In this document: positions 1 to 8,425 of the stretch, one piece after another | How the letters are laid out: the number at the start of each line of letters is the position of its first letter | Position numbering within the stretch: the stretch's first letter is position 1 | NCBI RefSeq assembly: GCF_021391675.1 | Contig: NZ_CP090095.1 | Coordinates: forward strand, 3,229,501 to 3,293,500 | Length of the DNA stretch: 64,000 nucleotides | Direction of reading: 5' to 3' | DNA from: Neorhizobium galegae | GTDB taxonomy: Bacteria > Pseudomonadota > Alphaproteobacteria > Rhizobiales > Rhizobiaceae | Notes under the pieces: model-generated | What the model was told of the DNA's origin: nothing | Seen by the model: only the letters and a program-made list of their open reading frames with translations | Databases searched by the model: none | Position numbers and translations under genes: made by a program

Positions 1-461
1 AGATCAACAACATCCATGCCGGCATGCTGGGCATCGAGGGTTCGCACATGCATTTCCAGCCGATGGCGCCGAATGCCGATCCGAAGTCGAGCACCATCTG
101 GTTCTTCACCAAGTCAGACACGGATCTGGTACGGGCCATCCGGGCCGGCAGCCGCGCGCATTTCTGCGTGGTCGGCAAGAACCACGATTATCACGCCTGC
201 CTTTCGGGCACGCTGGAAGTACGCCCCGACCGCGCCAAGATCGATGAATACTGGAGCGCAGTGACATCGGCCTGGTACGAGCACGGCAAGGAAGACCCGC
301 TTCTGACCCTGCTCGCTTTCAAGGTCGACGACGCGGAAATCTGGGCCTCCACCGACAGCACCCTGAAATTCGGCTGGGAAATCGCCAAGGCCAACCTGCA
401 TGACGAGAAGATGCCGGATGTCGGCGTCAAGCAGCACCTCGCCTTCCCGCAATTCCATTAA
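1..461 (+). CDS. Pyridoxamine 5'-phosphate oxidase-like general stress protein, 5' end cut by the window
   Basis: The reading frame is open from the first base, so the N terminus lies outside the window. About 150 codons are visible, ending at TAA. The chain reads as a split-barrel flavin-binding domain of the general-stress type (Pyridox_ox_2 / PF16242-like): a motif 'IWFFT' is followed by a strand with 'AHFCVVGKNHDY' and a late acidic/aromatic stretch with 'EIWAS' and 'LKFGWEIAKAN'. Family members bind FMN or F420-like cofactors and are induced by stress, but their substrates are mostly unknown. The in-frame ATG at 24 is probably an internal Met, because clear coding sequence precedes it. 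It is convergent with the next gene, 24 bases away. Confidence 0.7.
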   Translation, partial: INNIHAGMLGIEGSHMHFQPMAPNADPKSSTIWFFTKSDTDLVRAIRAGSRAHFCVVGKNHDYHACLSGTLEVRPDRAKIDEYWSAVTSAWYEHGKEDPLLTLLAFKVDDAEIWASTDSTLKFGWEIAKANLHDEKMPDVGVKQHLAFPQFH

Positions 462-485
462 CACCCGGCGAAAAAGCCGCGGGGG

Positions 486-1331
486 TTACAGCCCCTGTGG
501 CACCAGTATCGTCGGCTTTTTCGGCAGGCTGCGCATCGACACCCGGATCGTCGGTTCCTTCGCATAGGCGATGTCGAATTTGGCATCGAACATGGCGATG
601 AAATTGTCGAGCGGCGGCCCCCAGCGATGCATCGGCAGGATCAGCGACGAGCGCAGCCGTTGCACCACCCGACTCATGCTGTCCGCCCCCATCGTCAGGC
701 CGCCGTCGACCGGCACCATCAGGATGTCGAGGCGGCCGATCTCGGTATACTGGGCCTCGTTCAGCTCGAAATGCAGATGGCCGAGATGGCCGATGCACAG
801 GCCCGCAACCTCGAAGATGAAGATCGAATTGCCGTTTTCCTCGATGCCGCCGCCCCAGTTGCGGATATCCGACATGACATTGCGGATGTAGACGTCCCCC
901 ACCATCAGCTTGTGCTGGATCTTTTCGCCCGGCACCTCACCCCAGCCATGCAGGACATGCTTGATCCCGGAATCGGGGCTGAGTGTAAAATGGGTGGAAT
1001 GCGCCTTGTTCATGGTCGCGACGTCAGGCAGGCGCGACGGCCGGTAGGCGCCGCTATAGTCGGTGGCGATGCCGATCCCTTCAGGCGTTTCGATGAAATA
1101 GGTGGAATGGCCGACAAAGGTGATCTTCACCTCTTCCCTCTCGGCCAGCGCCAGATTCCTCCTCGCCTGGGCGAACTGCAGGCCCGAGGGATTGAAGCTC
1201 GCAAAGGTGACACCGGGCAGCTTCTGGGCGATCGCCTGGCATTGGCTGACGGGCAGGCCATCCTGAGCGAACGCGGCCCAGGCGGAGAGAAGGAGGCCGG
1301 AAAGACCGAGTGCGAGAGCCCGTAGCATCAT
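486..1331 (-). CDS. Secreted MBL-fold metallo-hydrolase-like protein
   Basis: 281 residues. The N terminus is a clear signal peptide: a hydrophobic run of about 16 residues ending in 'AWAAFAQD'. The rest resembles a UlaG-type metallo-beta-lactamase fold, with 'VGHSTYFIET' (the first strand pair), 'HLGHLHFE' (a metal-ligand loop), 'MVPVDGG' and the late 'MHRWG'. The usual HxHxDH zinc motif is degenerate: the equivalent stretch reads 'KAHSTHFT'. Metal binding and catalysis are therefore uncertain, although the fold call is good. A periplasmic location is inferred from the signal peptide. It stands alone, with about 200 bases before the divergent hydrolase gene. I do not know the substrate. Confidence 0.75.
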   Translation of the reverse strand: MMLRALALGLSGLLLSAWAAFAQDGLPVSQCQAIAQKLPGVTFASFNPSGLQFAQARRNLALAEREEVKITFVGHSTYFIETPEGIGIATDYSGAYRPSRLPDVATMNKAHSTHFTLSPDSGIKHVLHGWGEVPGEKIQHKLMVGDVYIRNVMSDIRNWGGGIEENGNSIFIFEVAGLCIGHLGHLHFELNEAQYTEIGRLDILMVPVDGGLTMGADSMSRVVQRLRSSLILPMHRWGPPLDNFIAMFDAKFDIAYAKEPTIRVSMRSLPKKPTILVPQGL

Positions 1332-1531
1332 GCTGATCCCAAAGAACTGCGTTCATGCTCATTCCCGGCGAAAACATGCGGCAATGCGAAAGGCCGGTCC
1401 AGCCGCAATCGCGAAGGCCGGCCTCACAATTCTGTCATTGGTCGAGGTCATGGAATTGATTATTGAGAAGCGGGGGCAGCGCCCGACATGAGCTCGCCGG
1501 CCTCCGGTCGGAAGCGCAAGAGGATATTTCC

Positions 1532-2263
1532 ATGAAGCATGACGTTGAGATCAAGACCAAGGACGGCACGGCCAAGGCCGCCGTCATCAAGCCTGCGAAC
1601 GGCGCGGCAACGGACAAGGGCGTCATCCTCTACATGGATGCCTTCGGGCCTCGCGAAGCGCTCTACTGGATGGGCCAGCGCATCGCCGATGCCGGTTACA
1701 CCGTGCTCGTTCCCGACCTCTATTACCGCTCCGGCGAATATGGCCCGTTCATCGCCCGGACCGCCTTCAGCGAGGAAAGTACCAAAACCCGGATCAGGGC
1801 GATGATGCAGACAGCCACCCAGGCACTGACGGCGCAGGACGGCGCCGCCTTCATCGAAGCGCTGGAAGCCGAAGGTGTCACCGGTGCGATCGGAACGGTC
1901 GGCTACTGCATGGGCGGGGCACGCGCGATCACCGCAGCGGCCCACTATCCGGAGCGCATCAAGGCGGCAGCAAGCTTCCACGGCGGCAATCTCGCAAGCG
2001 AGGCGCAGGACAGCCCGCACAGGCTGGCGGACAGGATCAAGGCCCGCGTCTATGTCGGCGTTGCCGGCGTCGACAACAGCTTTCCGCCGGAACAGTCAGC
2101 CCGCTTCGCGGAAGCTTTTCGCATCGGCGGCGTCGATCATGCGGTCGAAAACTATGTCGGCATGGCGCATGGCTGGGCGGTGCCGGACCACAGCGTCTAC
2201 GACAAGGACGGTTCCGAGCGCCACTTCAAGCGTCTGCTGACCCTGTTCGAAGAGACCCTCTGA
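1532..2263 (+). CDS. Dienelactone hydrolase family protein
   Basis: The ATG at 1532 was chosen over the longer frame opening at 1463. It follows a purine-rich 'AGGA' about 7 bases upstream, and family homology begins at 'VEIKTKDG'. The 243 residues match the cytosolic alpha/beta-hydrolase DLH family in length. The triad is visible: a Cys nucleophile in 'GYCMGGAR', an Asp in 'AGVDNSF' and a His in 'GMAHGWAVPD'. Dienelactone hydrolase opens lactone rings in aromatic degradation, but most rhizobial paralogues act on unknown esters. No catabolic genes lie beside it, so a specific pathway cannot be inferred. Confidence 0.85.
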   Translation: MKHDVEIKTKDGTAKAAVIKPANGAATDKGVILYMDAFGPREALYWMGQRIADAGYTVLVPDLYYRSGEYGPFIARTAFSEESTKTRIRAMMQTATQALTAQDGAAFIEALEAEGVTGAIGTVGYCMGGARAITAAAHYPERIKAAASFHGGNLASEAQDSPHRLADRIKARVYVGVAGVDNSFPPEQSARFAEAFRIGGVDHAVENYVGMAHGWAVPDHSVYDKDGSERHFKRLLTLFEETL

Positions 2264-2286
2264 AACGACCCCTCCGAAACGACGAA

Positions 2287-2307
2287 GGGGCGGCTTTGGG
2301 CCGCCCC
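2287..2307. terminator. GC hairpin downstream of the dienelactone hydrolase gene
   Basis: Eight-base arms GGGGCGGC (2287-2294) and GCCGCCCC (2300-2307) enclose a 5-base loop. The hairpin lies between two convergent genes. No T-run follows on either strand, so an intrinsic terminator is only possible. Confidence 0.4.
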
Positions 2308-2380
2308 TGATCTCATTGAACGTCTAGCATTCAGGTCACTGCCGCAGCATCACCCAAACAGGGATTGCGCGGCATCCGGC

Positions 2381-4315
2381 TTACTTCCGGCGCTCGAAAT
2401 TGCTGCTGTTGGCCAGTTTCGGCTTGTCCTTCTTCTTGAAAGGCTTGTCGTCCTTCTTGAAGGGCTGGGCGTCCTTGCGGAACGGCTTGGCATCCTTGCT
2501 GAAGGGCTTTCCGTCGCGTGCCTCGGCTGCCTTGGGGCCACCAGGGCCTGCCGCGTTGGACGTATTCTTCCGCGGCTTGCCCTTCGCCCAGTCATCGCCG
2601 TGAGGCTCTTTCGGACGGTCGTCATAGGACTTCTTGACATAGGGCTTGGCCGGCGCCGGTCTGCTGAGGTCCGGCGCGCTGGTCAGCCGGGTGACGCGGA
2701 TGCCGCGCTCCAGCGCCTTGTCCTTGCCGACCGCCTGCATGAAGGCGTCGGCGTGATCGGCGGCGATCTCGACGAAGGTTTCGTCCTGCTGCATCTTGAT
2801 CGCGCCGATCTCGCGCTTGGTGACGTTGCCGTTGCGGCAGAGCATCGGGATCAGCCAGCGCGGCTCGGCATTCTGCTTGCGGCCGACCGACAGGGAGAAC
2901 CACACGGCGGGGCCGAACTCGTCGCGCGACGGGCGCGGCGTCATCGGGAAATCGCCCTGCTCGCCGGTCCGCTCACGCGGCTTGCGGGTATCCTGCTGCA
3001 CCGAAATCTCGATCAGATCTTCGGGCGCCGAATATTTGGTGCGGTAGAGATTAACGAAAGCGGACGCCAGCTTTTCGGCGCCATGGCTCTCAACCAGCTT
3101 TGCGATGAGGTCCTGCTCCTCCTCGCGCGGCTTTTCGGTGAAGATCGGATCGGCCAGCAGACGCTCGTCGTCGCGGCGCGTGACCTCTTCGGCAGACGGC
3201 GGACGAGCCCAGGTGGCGGAAATGCCGGCACCGCCGAGCAGGCGCTCGGCCTTGCGGCGGGCATTGACCGGCACGATCAGCGCGCTGATGCCCTTGCGCC
3301 CGGCGCGGCCGGTTCGACCGCTGCGGTGAAGCAGCGTTTCCGGATTGCTCGGCAGGTCGGCATGAATGACGAGGTCGAGGCCCGGCAGGTCGATGCCGCG
3401 GGCGGCGACGTCGGTCGCGATGCAGACGCGGGCGCGTCCGTCGCGCATCGCCTGCAGCGCATGGGTCCGCTCGTTCTGCGTCAGCTCGCCGGAGAGCGCC
3501 ACGACCGCAAAATTGCGGTTGTTGAAGCGAGCGGTCAGATGGTTGACCGCGGCACGGGTCGAGCAGAACACGATCGCATTGGTCGCTTCGTAATAACGCA
3601 ACACGTTGATGATCGCATTCTCACGGTCGGCGGATGCCACAGCGAGCGCGCGATATTCGATATCGACATGCTGCTTTTCTTCGGCCGAGGTCGCGATGCG
3701 GACCGCATCGCGCTGGTAGCTCTTGGCGAGCTTGGCAATGGCGGCGGGGACGGTTGCGGAGAACATCAGGGTGCGGCGCTCGGCAGGCGCCGATTCCAGG
3801 ATGAATTCCAGGTCCTCGCGGAAACCCAGATCGAGCATCTCGTCCGCCTCGTCGAGCACGGCAACCTTCAGGGCCGACATGTCGAGCGCGTTGCGGCGGA
3901 TATGGTCGCAGAGACGGCCGGGCGTGCCGACGACGATATGGGCGCCGCGCTCCAGCGCGCGCCGTTCGCTGCGGATGTCCATGCCGCCGACGCAGCTGGT
4001 GATGACAGCGCCTGTCATCTCGTAAAGCCATTCCAGCTCGCGGGTAACCTGCATCGCCAGTTCGCGGGTCGGGGCGATGACGAGCGCCAAAGGCTGCCGC
4101 GCCGGGCCGAACTTATCCGCGTCGCCGAGCAGGGTCGGGGCAATCGCCAGGCCGAAGGCAACGGTCTTGCCCGAACCGGTCTGCGCCGAAACCAGCGCAT
4201 CGGAATGGATGAGAGCCGGGTCGAGCATGGATTTCTGGACGGGGGTCAGCGTAACATAGCCCCGTTTCGCCAATGCCTTGGCGATCGCCGGAACGGCGCC
4301 GTTGTAATCGGTCAT
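2381..4315 (-). CDS. DEAD-box ATP-dependent RNA helicase with DbpA-like C-terminal domain
   Basis: 644 residues. The helicase core shows the Q motif region 'LTPVQKSML', Walker A 'AQTGSGKT' (residues 44-51), 'PTRELA', 'GTPGRL', 'DEAD' followed by 'MLDLGF', 'SAT', 'ATDVAARGIDLP' and 'HRSGRTGRAG'. The segment around residues 470-560 fits a DbpA-type RNA-binding domain. The last 60 or so residues are a lysine-rich disordered tail built from a repeated 'KPFxKD' unit. It would unwind or remodel structured RNA, probably in ribosome assembly or the cold response. It is monocistronic. An assignment as DeaD/CsdA or DbpA cannot be settled from sequence reading alone. Confidence 0.92.
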   Translation of the reverse strand: MTDYNGAVPAIAKALAKRGYVTLTPVQKSMLDPALIHSDALVSAQTGSGKTVAFGLAIAPTLLGDADKFGPARQPLALVIAPTRELAMQVTRELEWLYEMTGAVITSCVGGMDIRSERRALERGAHIVVGTPGRLCDHIRRNALDMSALKVAVLDEADEMLDLGFREDLEFILESAPAERRTLMFSATVPAAIAKLAKSYQRDAVRIATSAEEKQHVDIEYRALAVASADRENAIINVLRYYEATNAIVFCSTRAAVNHLTARFNNRNFAVVALSGELTQNERTHALQAMRDGRARVCIATDVAARGIDLPGLDLVIHADLPSNPETLLHRSGRTGRAGRKGISALIVPVNARRKAERLLGGAGISATWARPPSAEEVTRRDDERLLADPIFTEKPREEEQDLIAKLVESHGAEKLASAFVNLYRTKYSAPEDLIEISVQQDTRKPRERTGEQGDFPMTPRPSRDEFGPAVWFSLSVGRKQNAEPRWLIPMLCRNGNVTKREIGAIKMQQDETFVEIAADHADAFMQAVGKDKALERGIRVTRLTSAPDLSRPAPAKPYVKKSYDDRPKEPHGDDWAKGKPRKNTSNAAGPGGPKAAEARDGKPFSKDAKPFRKDAQPFKKDDKPFKKKDKPKLANSSNFERRK

Positions 4316-4516
4316 CTAAATCTGTCTTTCGGATTTTCGCGCGCAAAGCGCTGTGGCTGCAACACTCGCAGCCGAACTTGCGCCGTTCCTACTTATTTGC
4401 AGGGCAAATGTCAAAGAGCATGTCCATGCGGGACATCCGCCAAGGCCGCTCTTGACGCCATAAGCTTAATATCTGACGTAAATCCACCCTGAACAGGGAA
4501 GCCGAACGGAGAAAGC

Positions 4517-5116
4517 ATGTCCGGCATTTTGGAAAAGCAGGCCGAGCTTCAAGCGCAGGCCGACGCGATCGTCAGCGCCCTCGACCTCGACGATATCTTG
4601 GGCGCTGTGGGAAATCCGGTACGTGTCGGAAGCTCGGCGCTCGGCCTCATGGTCCGCCGCGATATCGACATCACCACCGTCTGCGAGAAGCTCGATGGTG
4701 CGACCCATGCCGCTGTTGCCGGCATCGGCCGCGACCTGACGCTTCATCCACGCATCGGCGCGCTCAAGTTCCGCAACGATACCGGCCTATGGAACACCGC
4801 GCCGCAGGACTATCCCGACGGTCTCTATCTCGGCGCCACCTATCGGACGGAAACCGGCGAGGACTGGAATCTTGACATCTGGTTCATCGACGAACCGGAC
4901 CGTCAGCCGGACCTCGAACATCTGAAGACGCTCCTGCCTCGCTTGACCGACACGGCGCGGGAAACCATCCTCGTCATCAAGGCCGAACTCGCCGCCATGA
5001 CACCGAAGGGCGGCAAGCCGGCCCCGAGCGCACTTGTCTACGAGGCGGTGGTGGATCATGGCGTGAAGACCACCGCGGAATTCGAGAGGTGGATGGCCCG
5101 CACCGGTGACCGATGA
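4517..5116 (+). CDS. Nucleotidyltransferase-fold protein of unknown function
   Basis: 199 residues. An early 'VGSSALGLMVRRDIDI' looks like the GS...DxD signature of the polymerase-beta-type nucleotidyltransferase superfamily, and a later 'WNLDIWFID' could supply the third acidic residue. The substrate is unknown. The start has 'GGAGAAAGC' about 5-9 bases upstream. The stop overlaps the next start as ATGA (5113-5116), so the two are translationally coupled. Whether it modifies a small molecule, RNA or a protein cannot be told. I see no partner helix-bundle (HEPN/MNT-type) domain beside it. Confidence 0.6.
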   Translation: MSGILEKQAELQAQADAIVSALDLDDILGAVGNPVRVGSSALGLMVRRDIDITTVCEKLDGATHAAVAGIGRDLTLHPRIGALKFRNDTGLWNTAPQDYPDGLYLGATYRTETGEDWNLDIWFIDEPDRQPDLEHLKTLLPRLTDTARETILVIKAELAAMTPKGGKPAPSALVYEAVVDHGVKTTAEFERWMARTGDR

Positions 5117-5442
5117 TGAGAAAACACAAATACGACGTCGTCTCGTGGTACGAGCAGCCGGAACCTGAAATATGCCCTTTGTGCAATCGGCTGATCCCCG
5201 ACGACCAGCGCGACGAGCATCATCTCGTCCCCAAGAGCCGAGGCGGGCGGCAGACGCAATTTCTCCACCGCATCTGCCACCGGCAGATCCATGCCCTGTT
5301 CAGCGAGTCGGAACTCGAAAAGTCGTATTCGACCATCGAGGCTCTTCTCGACCATCCCGAGATCAGCAAATTCGTCAGCTGGGTCGCCAAGAAACCGCCC
5401 GGCTTTTACGACGGCACGAAACGCAGCAACCGCCGTCGATGA
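5113..5442 (+). CDS. HNH nuclease domain protein
   Basis: 109 residues. It has a compact zinc-ribbon HNH layout: a CxxC pair in 'CPLCNR', the core 'DEHHLVPKSRGG', and a closing 'HRICHRQIHALF' that supplies the second Cys and the catalytic/metal His residues. HNH domains cut DNA or RNA with one divalent metal. The start overlaps the stop of the nucleotidyltransferase-like gene by 4 bases (ATGA), so they form a two-gene unit. It is convergent with ymdB, leaving only 10 bases between stops. It may be a housekeeping HNH protein of rhizobia rather than a defence nuclease. Nothing else in the neighbourhood is defence-related. Confidence 0.75.
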   Translation: MMRKHKYDVVSWYEQPEPEICPLCNRLIPDDQRDEHHLVPKSRGGRQTQFLHRICHRQIHALFSESELEKSYSTIEALLDHPEISKFVSWVAKKPPGFYDGTKRSNRRR

Positions 5443-5452
5443 CGTCGAAACT

Positions 5453-6277
5453 TCACCGCCAGAACGACGGAATGGTCTCCGCAAGCCGCGGCCCGATCCG
5501 GAGCGGCTCGATCTTTTCCGCAAGCCCGGTCGCATCGGAAATCTCGATACCGAGGCCGCAGATCGTCGCAGGTCCGGTCGCCGCCTCGAAACGGCCCTTC
5601 GGCATTTTCGAGATGAAGCGATTGAGCGGTTCTTCCTTGTCCATGCCGAGCGATGAGTCGTAATCACCACACATTCCGGCATCCGACATGTAGCCTGTGC
5701 CGCCGTTGAGGATCTGGCAGTCGGCCGTCGGCACATGCGTGTGGGTGCCGACCACCAGGCTGGCGCGGCCGTCCACGAAATGCCCGAAGCACTGCTTTTC
5801 GCTGGTCGCCTCCGCATGGAAGTCGAAGATGATCGCGTCAGCCTGTTCCTTCAACGGAGCAGCGGCAAGGATCGTCTCGGCGCTCTTGAAGGGATCGTCG
5901 AGTTCGGGATGCATGAATACCCGGCCCATGATGTTGGCGACCAGAATACGTGCGCCGTTGCGGGCGTAGAAGATGCCCGATCCCTTGCCCGGCGTGCCGG
6001 CGGGATAGTTGGCGGGCCGCAGGAACTGCTCGTGGCGGCCGGCGAAGCTCACCGCCTCCTTCTGGTCCCAGACATGGTTGCCGGTGGTCACCACATCGGC
6101 GCCGGCATTGATCGTCTCGAGAAAGATATCCTCGGTAATGCCGAAGCCGCCCGCGGCATTCTCGCCGTTGACGATGACGAAATCGAGCTTCAGGTCGGCG
6201 ACGAGGCCGGGCAGCTTTTCCCACACCGCCACGCGGCCGGTCTTGCCCACCATGTCACCCAGGAACAAAAGGCGCAT
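5453..6277 (-). CDS. YmdB-family metallophosphoesterase
   Basis: 274 residues, the usual length for TIGR00282/YmdB. The metal-binding motifs appear in order: 'GDMVG', 'NGENAAGG', 'GNHVWD', 'DFHAEATSEK' and 'GTHTHVPTAD'. Family members such as Bacillus YmdB are di-metal phosphodiesterases that hydrolyse 2',3'-cyclic nucleotides in vitro and influence developmental decisions. It is the last gene of the leftward CorC / 5-formyl-THF cyclo-ligase / YmdB operon, starting 2 bases after the cyclo-ligase stop. That spacing is a common arrangement in alphaproteobacteria. Confidence 0.9.
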   Translation of the reverse strand: MRLLFLGDMVGKTGRVAVWEKLPGLVADLKLDFVIVNGENAAGGFGITEDIFLETINAGADVVTTGNHVWDQKEAVSFAGRHEQFLRPANYPAGTPGKGSGIFYARNGARILVANIMGRVFMHPELDDPFKSAETILAAAPLKEQADAIIFDFHAEATSEKQCFGHFVDGRASLVVGTHTHVPTADCQILNGGTGYMSDAGMCGDYDSSLGMDKEEPLNRFISKMPKGRFEAATGPATICGLGIEISDATGLAEKIEPLRIGPRLAETIPSFWR

Positions 6278-6279
6278 TC

Positions 6280-6882
6280 TTATCCAATCTGTGCGCGGCC
6301 GATGTCTTCAAAAGGCCGGTAACCGCTCTCCGTCAGGACAGCGTTTAGTCTGATATCGTGAGGTTCAGCGGGAACAGATGCCACTTCCTGGCAGTCGAAG
6401 GCAATCCCGATCAGCTTCGGGTTCAGGCCTTTTTGCTGCAGGCGATGGATCGCCCGGTCGTAATAACCGCCGCCGTAGCCGATCCGGTGCCCCTCGGCAT
6501 CGAAGGCCGACAGCGGCACCAGCATCACCTGCGGCTCGAGTTCCGCCGCTTCCGGCCCCGGCCCGAATGTCCCGAACGTGCCCGGCACCAGCTCGGCGCC
6601 GCGCACCAGTTCGCGGAAGATGATGGTCTGCTTGTCGAGAATGACGGGCACGCAGAGCCGCGCGCTGCGGTCCCTGAGATACGCCATCAGCGGCCGCACA
6701 TCGACTTCCGAGCGGATCGGCAGGAAGCCGGAGACGATCGCGCCGGCGTCGAGGCTGATTGCCTCGGCCCCGTGCGACGCGATGGCCAGGCTCTTCTCGA
6801 TGCGCTCGACCGGTGGAATGGCGTCCCGTGCGGCAAGCCGCGCTGCGCGAAGCTCCGCCTTGGTCTTCAAGCCGTCCGTCAT
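6280..6882 (-). CDS. 5-formyltetrahydrofolate cyclo-ligase
   Basis: 200 residues. The family signature 'GYGGGYYDR' is present, together with the N-terminal 'KAELRAARLAAR' helix and a 'VPLSAFD' strand. The enzyme converts 5-formyl-THF plus ATP to 5,10-methenyl-THF and so salvages stored folate. The start overlaps the CorC-like gene stop by ATGA (6879-6882), and ymdB follows after 2 bases. In many proteobacteria this gene (ygfA/fau) lies directly after the 6S RNA gene. Here the 6S RNA is on the same strand but about 6.6 kb upstream. Confidence 0.93.
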   Translation of the reverse strand: MTDGLKTKAELRAARLAARDAIPPVERIEKSLAIASHGAEAISLDAGAIVSGFLPIRSEVDVRPLMAYLRDRSARLCVPVILDKQTIIFRELVRGAELVPGTFGTFGPGPEAAELEPQVMLVPLSAFDAEGHRIGYGGGYYDRAIHRLQQKGLNPKLIGIAFDCQEVASVPAEPHDIRLNAVLTESGYRPFEDIGRAQIG

Positions 6883-8162
6883 ACCTTGTCCGACCGCCTG
6901 ACCAGCAGCTTGTCGATGCGGCGACCGTCGAGATCGATCACCTCGAAGGTCCAGCCGTTCTTGGTGAAGCTCTCGCCGAGTTCCGGCAGGCGCTTCATCT
7001 CGTCGAGCACGAAGCCCGCGACCGTCTCGTAGCCTGGATCGTCTCCGAGCGAAAATCCCATCTGGTCGGCGAATTCGTCGACCGGCATCCAGCCGGCGAT
7101 CAGGAACGAACCGTCGTCGCGCGATACGATCGCAGGTTCTTCGTCCTCTTCCTCCTGGAAGACGCCGGTGATCGCCTCGAGGATGTCGCCTGAGGTGATG
7201 ATGCCTTCGAAATGGCCATATTCGTCATAGACGAGCACCATATGGGCCGGCGCGCGGCGCAGCGCCTGGATGACGTCGAGCGCGCCGGTGAGGTCGGAGA
7301 CGACGGGCGCTTCGCGCATGATGCCGCGGATATCCAGCATCTTGCCGCCGGCGATGAAATCATAGGCGTCCTTGACGAACAGCGTGCCCATGATCTCGTC
7401 CGAGCTGCCGTTGCGGATCGGCAGGCGGGAGCGCTGGGTGGCGCGAAGCTGTTCGCGGATTTCATCCGAATTGTCTTCGATATCGATGACCTCGACATCG
7501 CGGCGCGGCGTCATCAGGCCGCGGGCGGTGCGGTCGGCAAGCCGCATGACGCCGGAGATCATCGCGGATTCTTCCGTCTCGATCACGCCGGCGCTCTGGG
7601 CTTCGGCAAGCACGGTGCGGATTTCCTCGTCGGTGACGCGCTCGCCCGACTCGCCCCGCTGGCCGAGCATGGTCAGCACCAGCCGGCCGGAAATGTCGAG
7701 GAACCAGACGATCGGGGCGCCGACCGTCGCCAGCAGTTTCATGGCCGGAGCGACCCGGGCGGCAACCGCTTCCGGCGCCCGCAGTGCGATCTGCTTCGGC
7801 ACCAGTTCGCCGATGATCAGCGACAGATAGGTGATGAAAACGACGACGGTGCCGACGCCCAGCCAGTCGGCCAGATTGTCGGCCATGCCCTGCGTTTCGA
7901 GCCAGGTGGTCAGCCGGGCGCCGAGCGTGGCCCCCGAGAATGCGCCGGACAATACGCCAACCAGCGTGATGCCGATCTGGACGGAGGAAAGGAAGCGGCC
8001 GGGATCTTCCGCGAGCCGTATGGCTGTCGCCGCGCCGCGGTTGCCCTGCTCCGCCATGATCCGCAGCCGCACCGGGCGGGAGGAGACGACGGCCAGTTCC
8101 GACATCGCGAGGACACCGTTCAAAACGGTGAGGGCAATGACGATGAGTATTTCGGTTAACAA
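6879..8162 (-). CDS. CorC/HlyC-type (CNNM) membrane protein with CBS domains
   Basis: About 427 residues from a TTG at 8162, which has 'AAAGAG' 6 bases upstream. A longer ATG start at 8237 has no ribosome site and would add an unlikely hydrophilic leader. Order: a DUF21/CNNM membrane domain of 3-4 helices ('ILIVIALTVLNGVLAM', 'IGITLVGVLSGAF', 'VVVFITYLSLIIGELVPKQ'), a CBS pair ('MTPRRDVEVIDIED' to 'GIITSGDILEAITGVF'), then the small CorC_HlyC domain. Such proteins are linked to Mg2+/Co2+ efflux. The old 'hemolysin' name is not informative. It heads an operon coupled by ATGA to the cyclo-ligase gene. Confidence 0.88.
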   Translation of the reverse strand: MLTEILIVIALTVLNGVLAMSELAVVSSRPVRLRIMAEQGNRGAATAIRLAEDPGRFLSSVQIGITLVGVLSGAFSGATLGARLTTWLETQGMADNLADWLGVGTVVVFITYLSLIIGELVPKQIALRAPEAVAARVAPAMKLLATVGAPIVWFLDISGRLVLTMLGQRGESGERVTDEEIRTVLAEAQSAGVIETEESAMISGVMRLADRTARGLMTPRRDVEVIDIEDNSDEIREQLRATQRSRLPIRNGSSDEIMGTLFVKDAYDFIAGGKMLDIRGIMREAPVVSDLTGALDVIQALRRAPAHMVLVYDEYGHFEGIITSGDILEAITGVFQEEEDEEPAIVSRDDGSFLIAGWMPVDEFADQMGFSLGDDPGYETVAGFVLDEMKRLPELGESFTKNGWTFEVIDLDGRRIDKLLVRRSDKV

Positions 8163-8425
8163 GAGAAGCTCTTTGATTGGAACAATATGCCTGCACGCGA
8201 AACGAATGTGCCGCTCCGAGGAACGGCCCGCATCCATACGACCGCGCCAGAGGCGCCTCGTCGCGACGTCTCGCGCACAGTTCAGAAAACCGGGACCGGT
8301 TCTCGGAGCTATGCACCTTCACGCCATCCCGGAAATCATAGGGTCGCCATGCGGGCATTGCAATGGCGGGAACAAAATGAAGGGCTTCGATCGTGGCAGA
8401 AACGGCACGGCCGCTTCGTCCTGAC

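Noticed and set aside
2600..4492. 630-codon open frame antisense to the DEAD-box helicase
   Set aside because: The helicase motifs are complete on the minus strand, and the plus-strand frame shows no recognisable fold.
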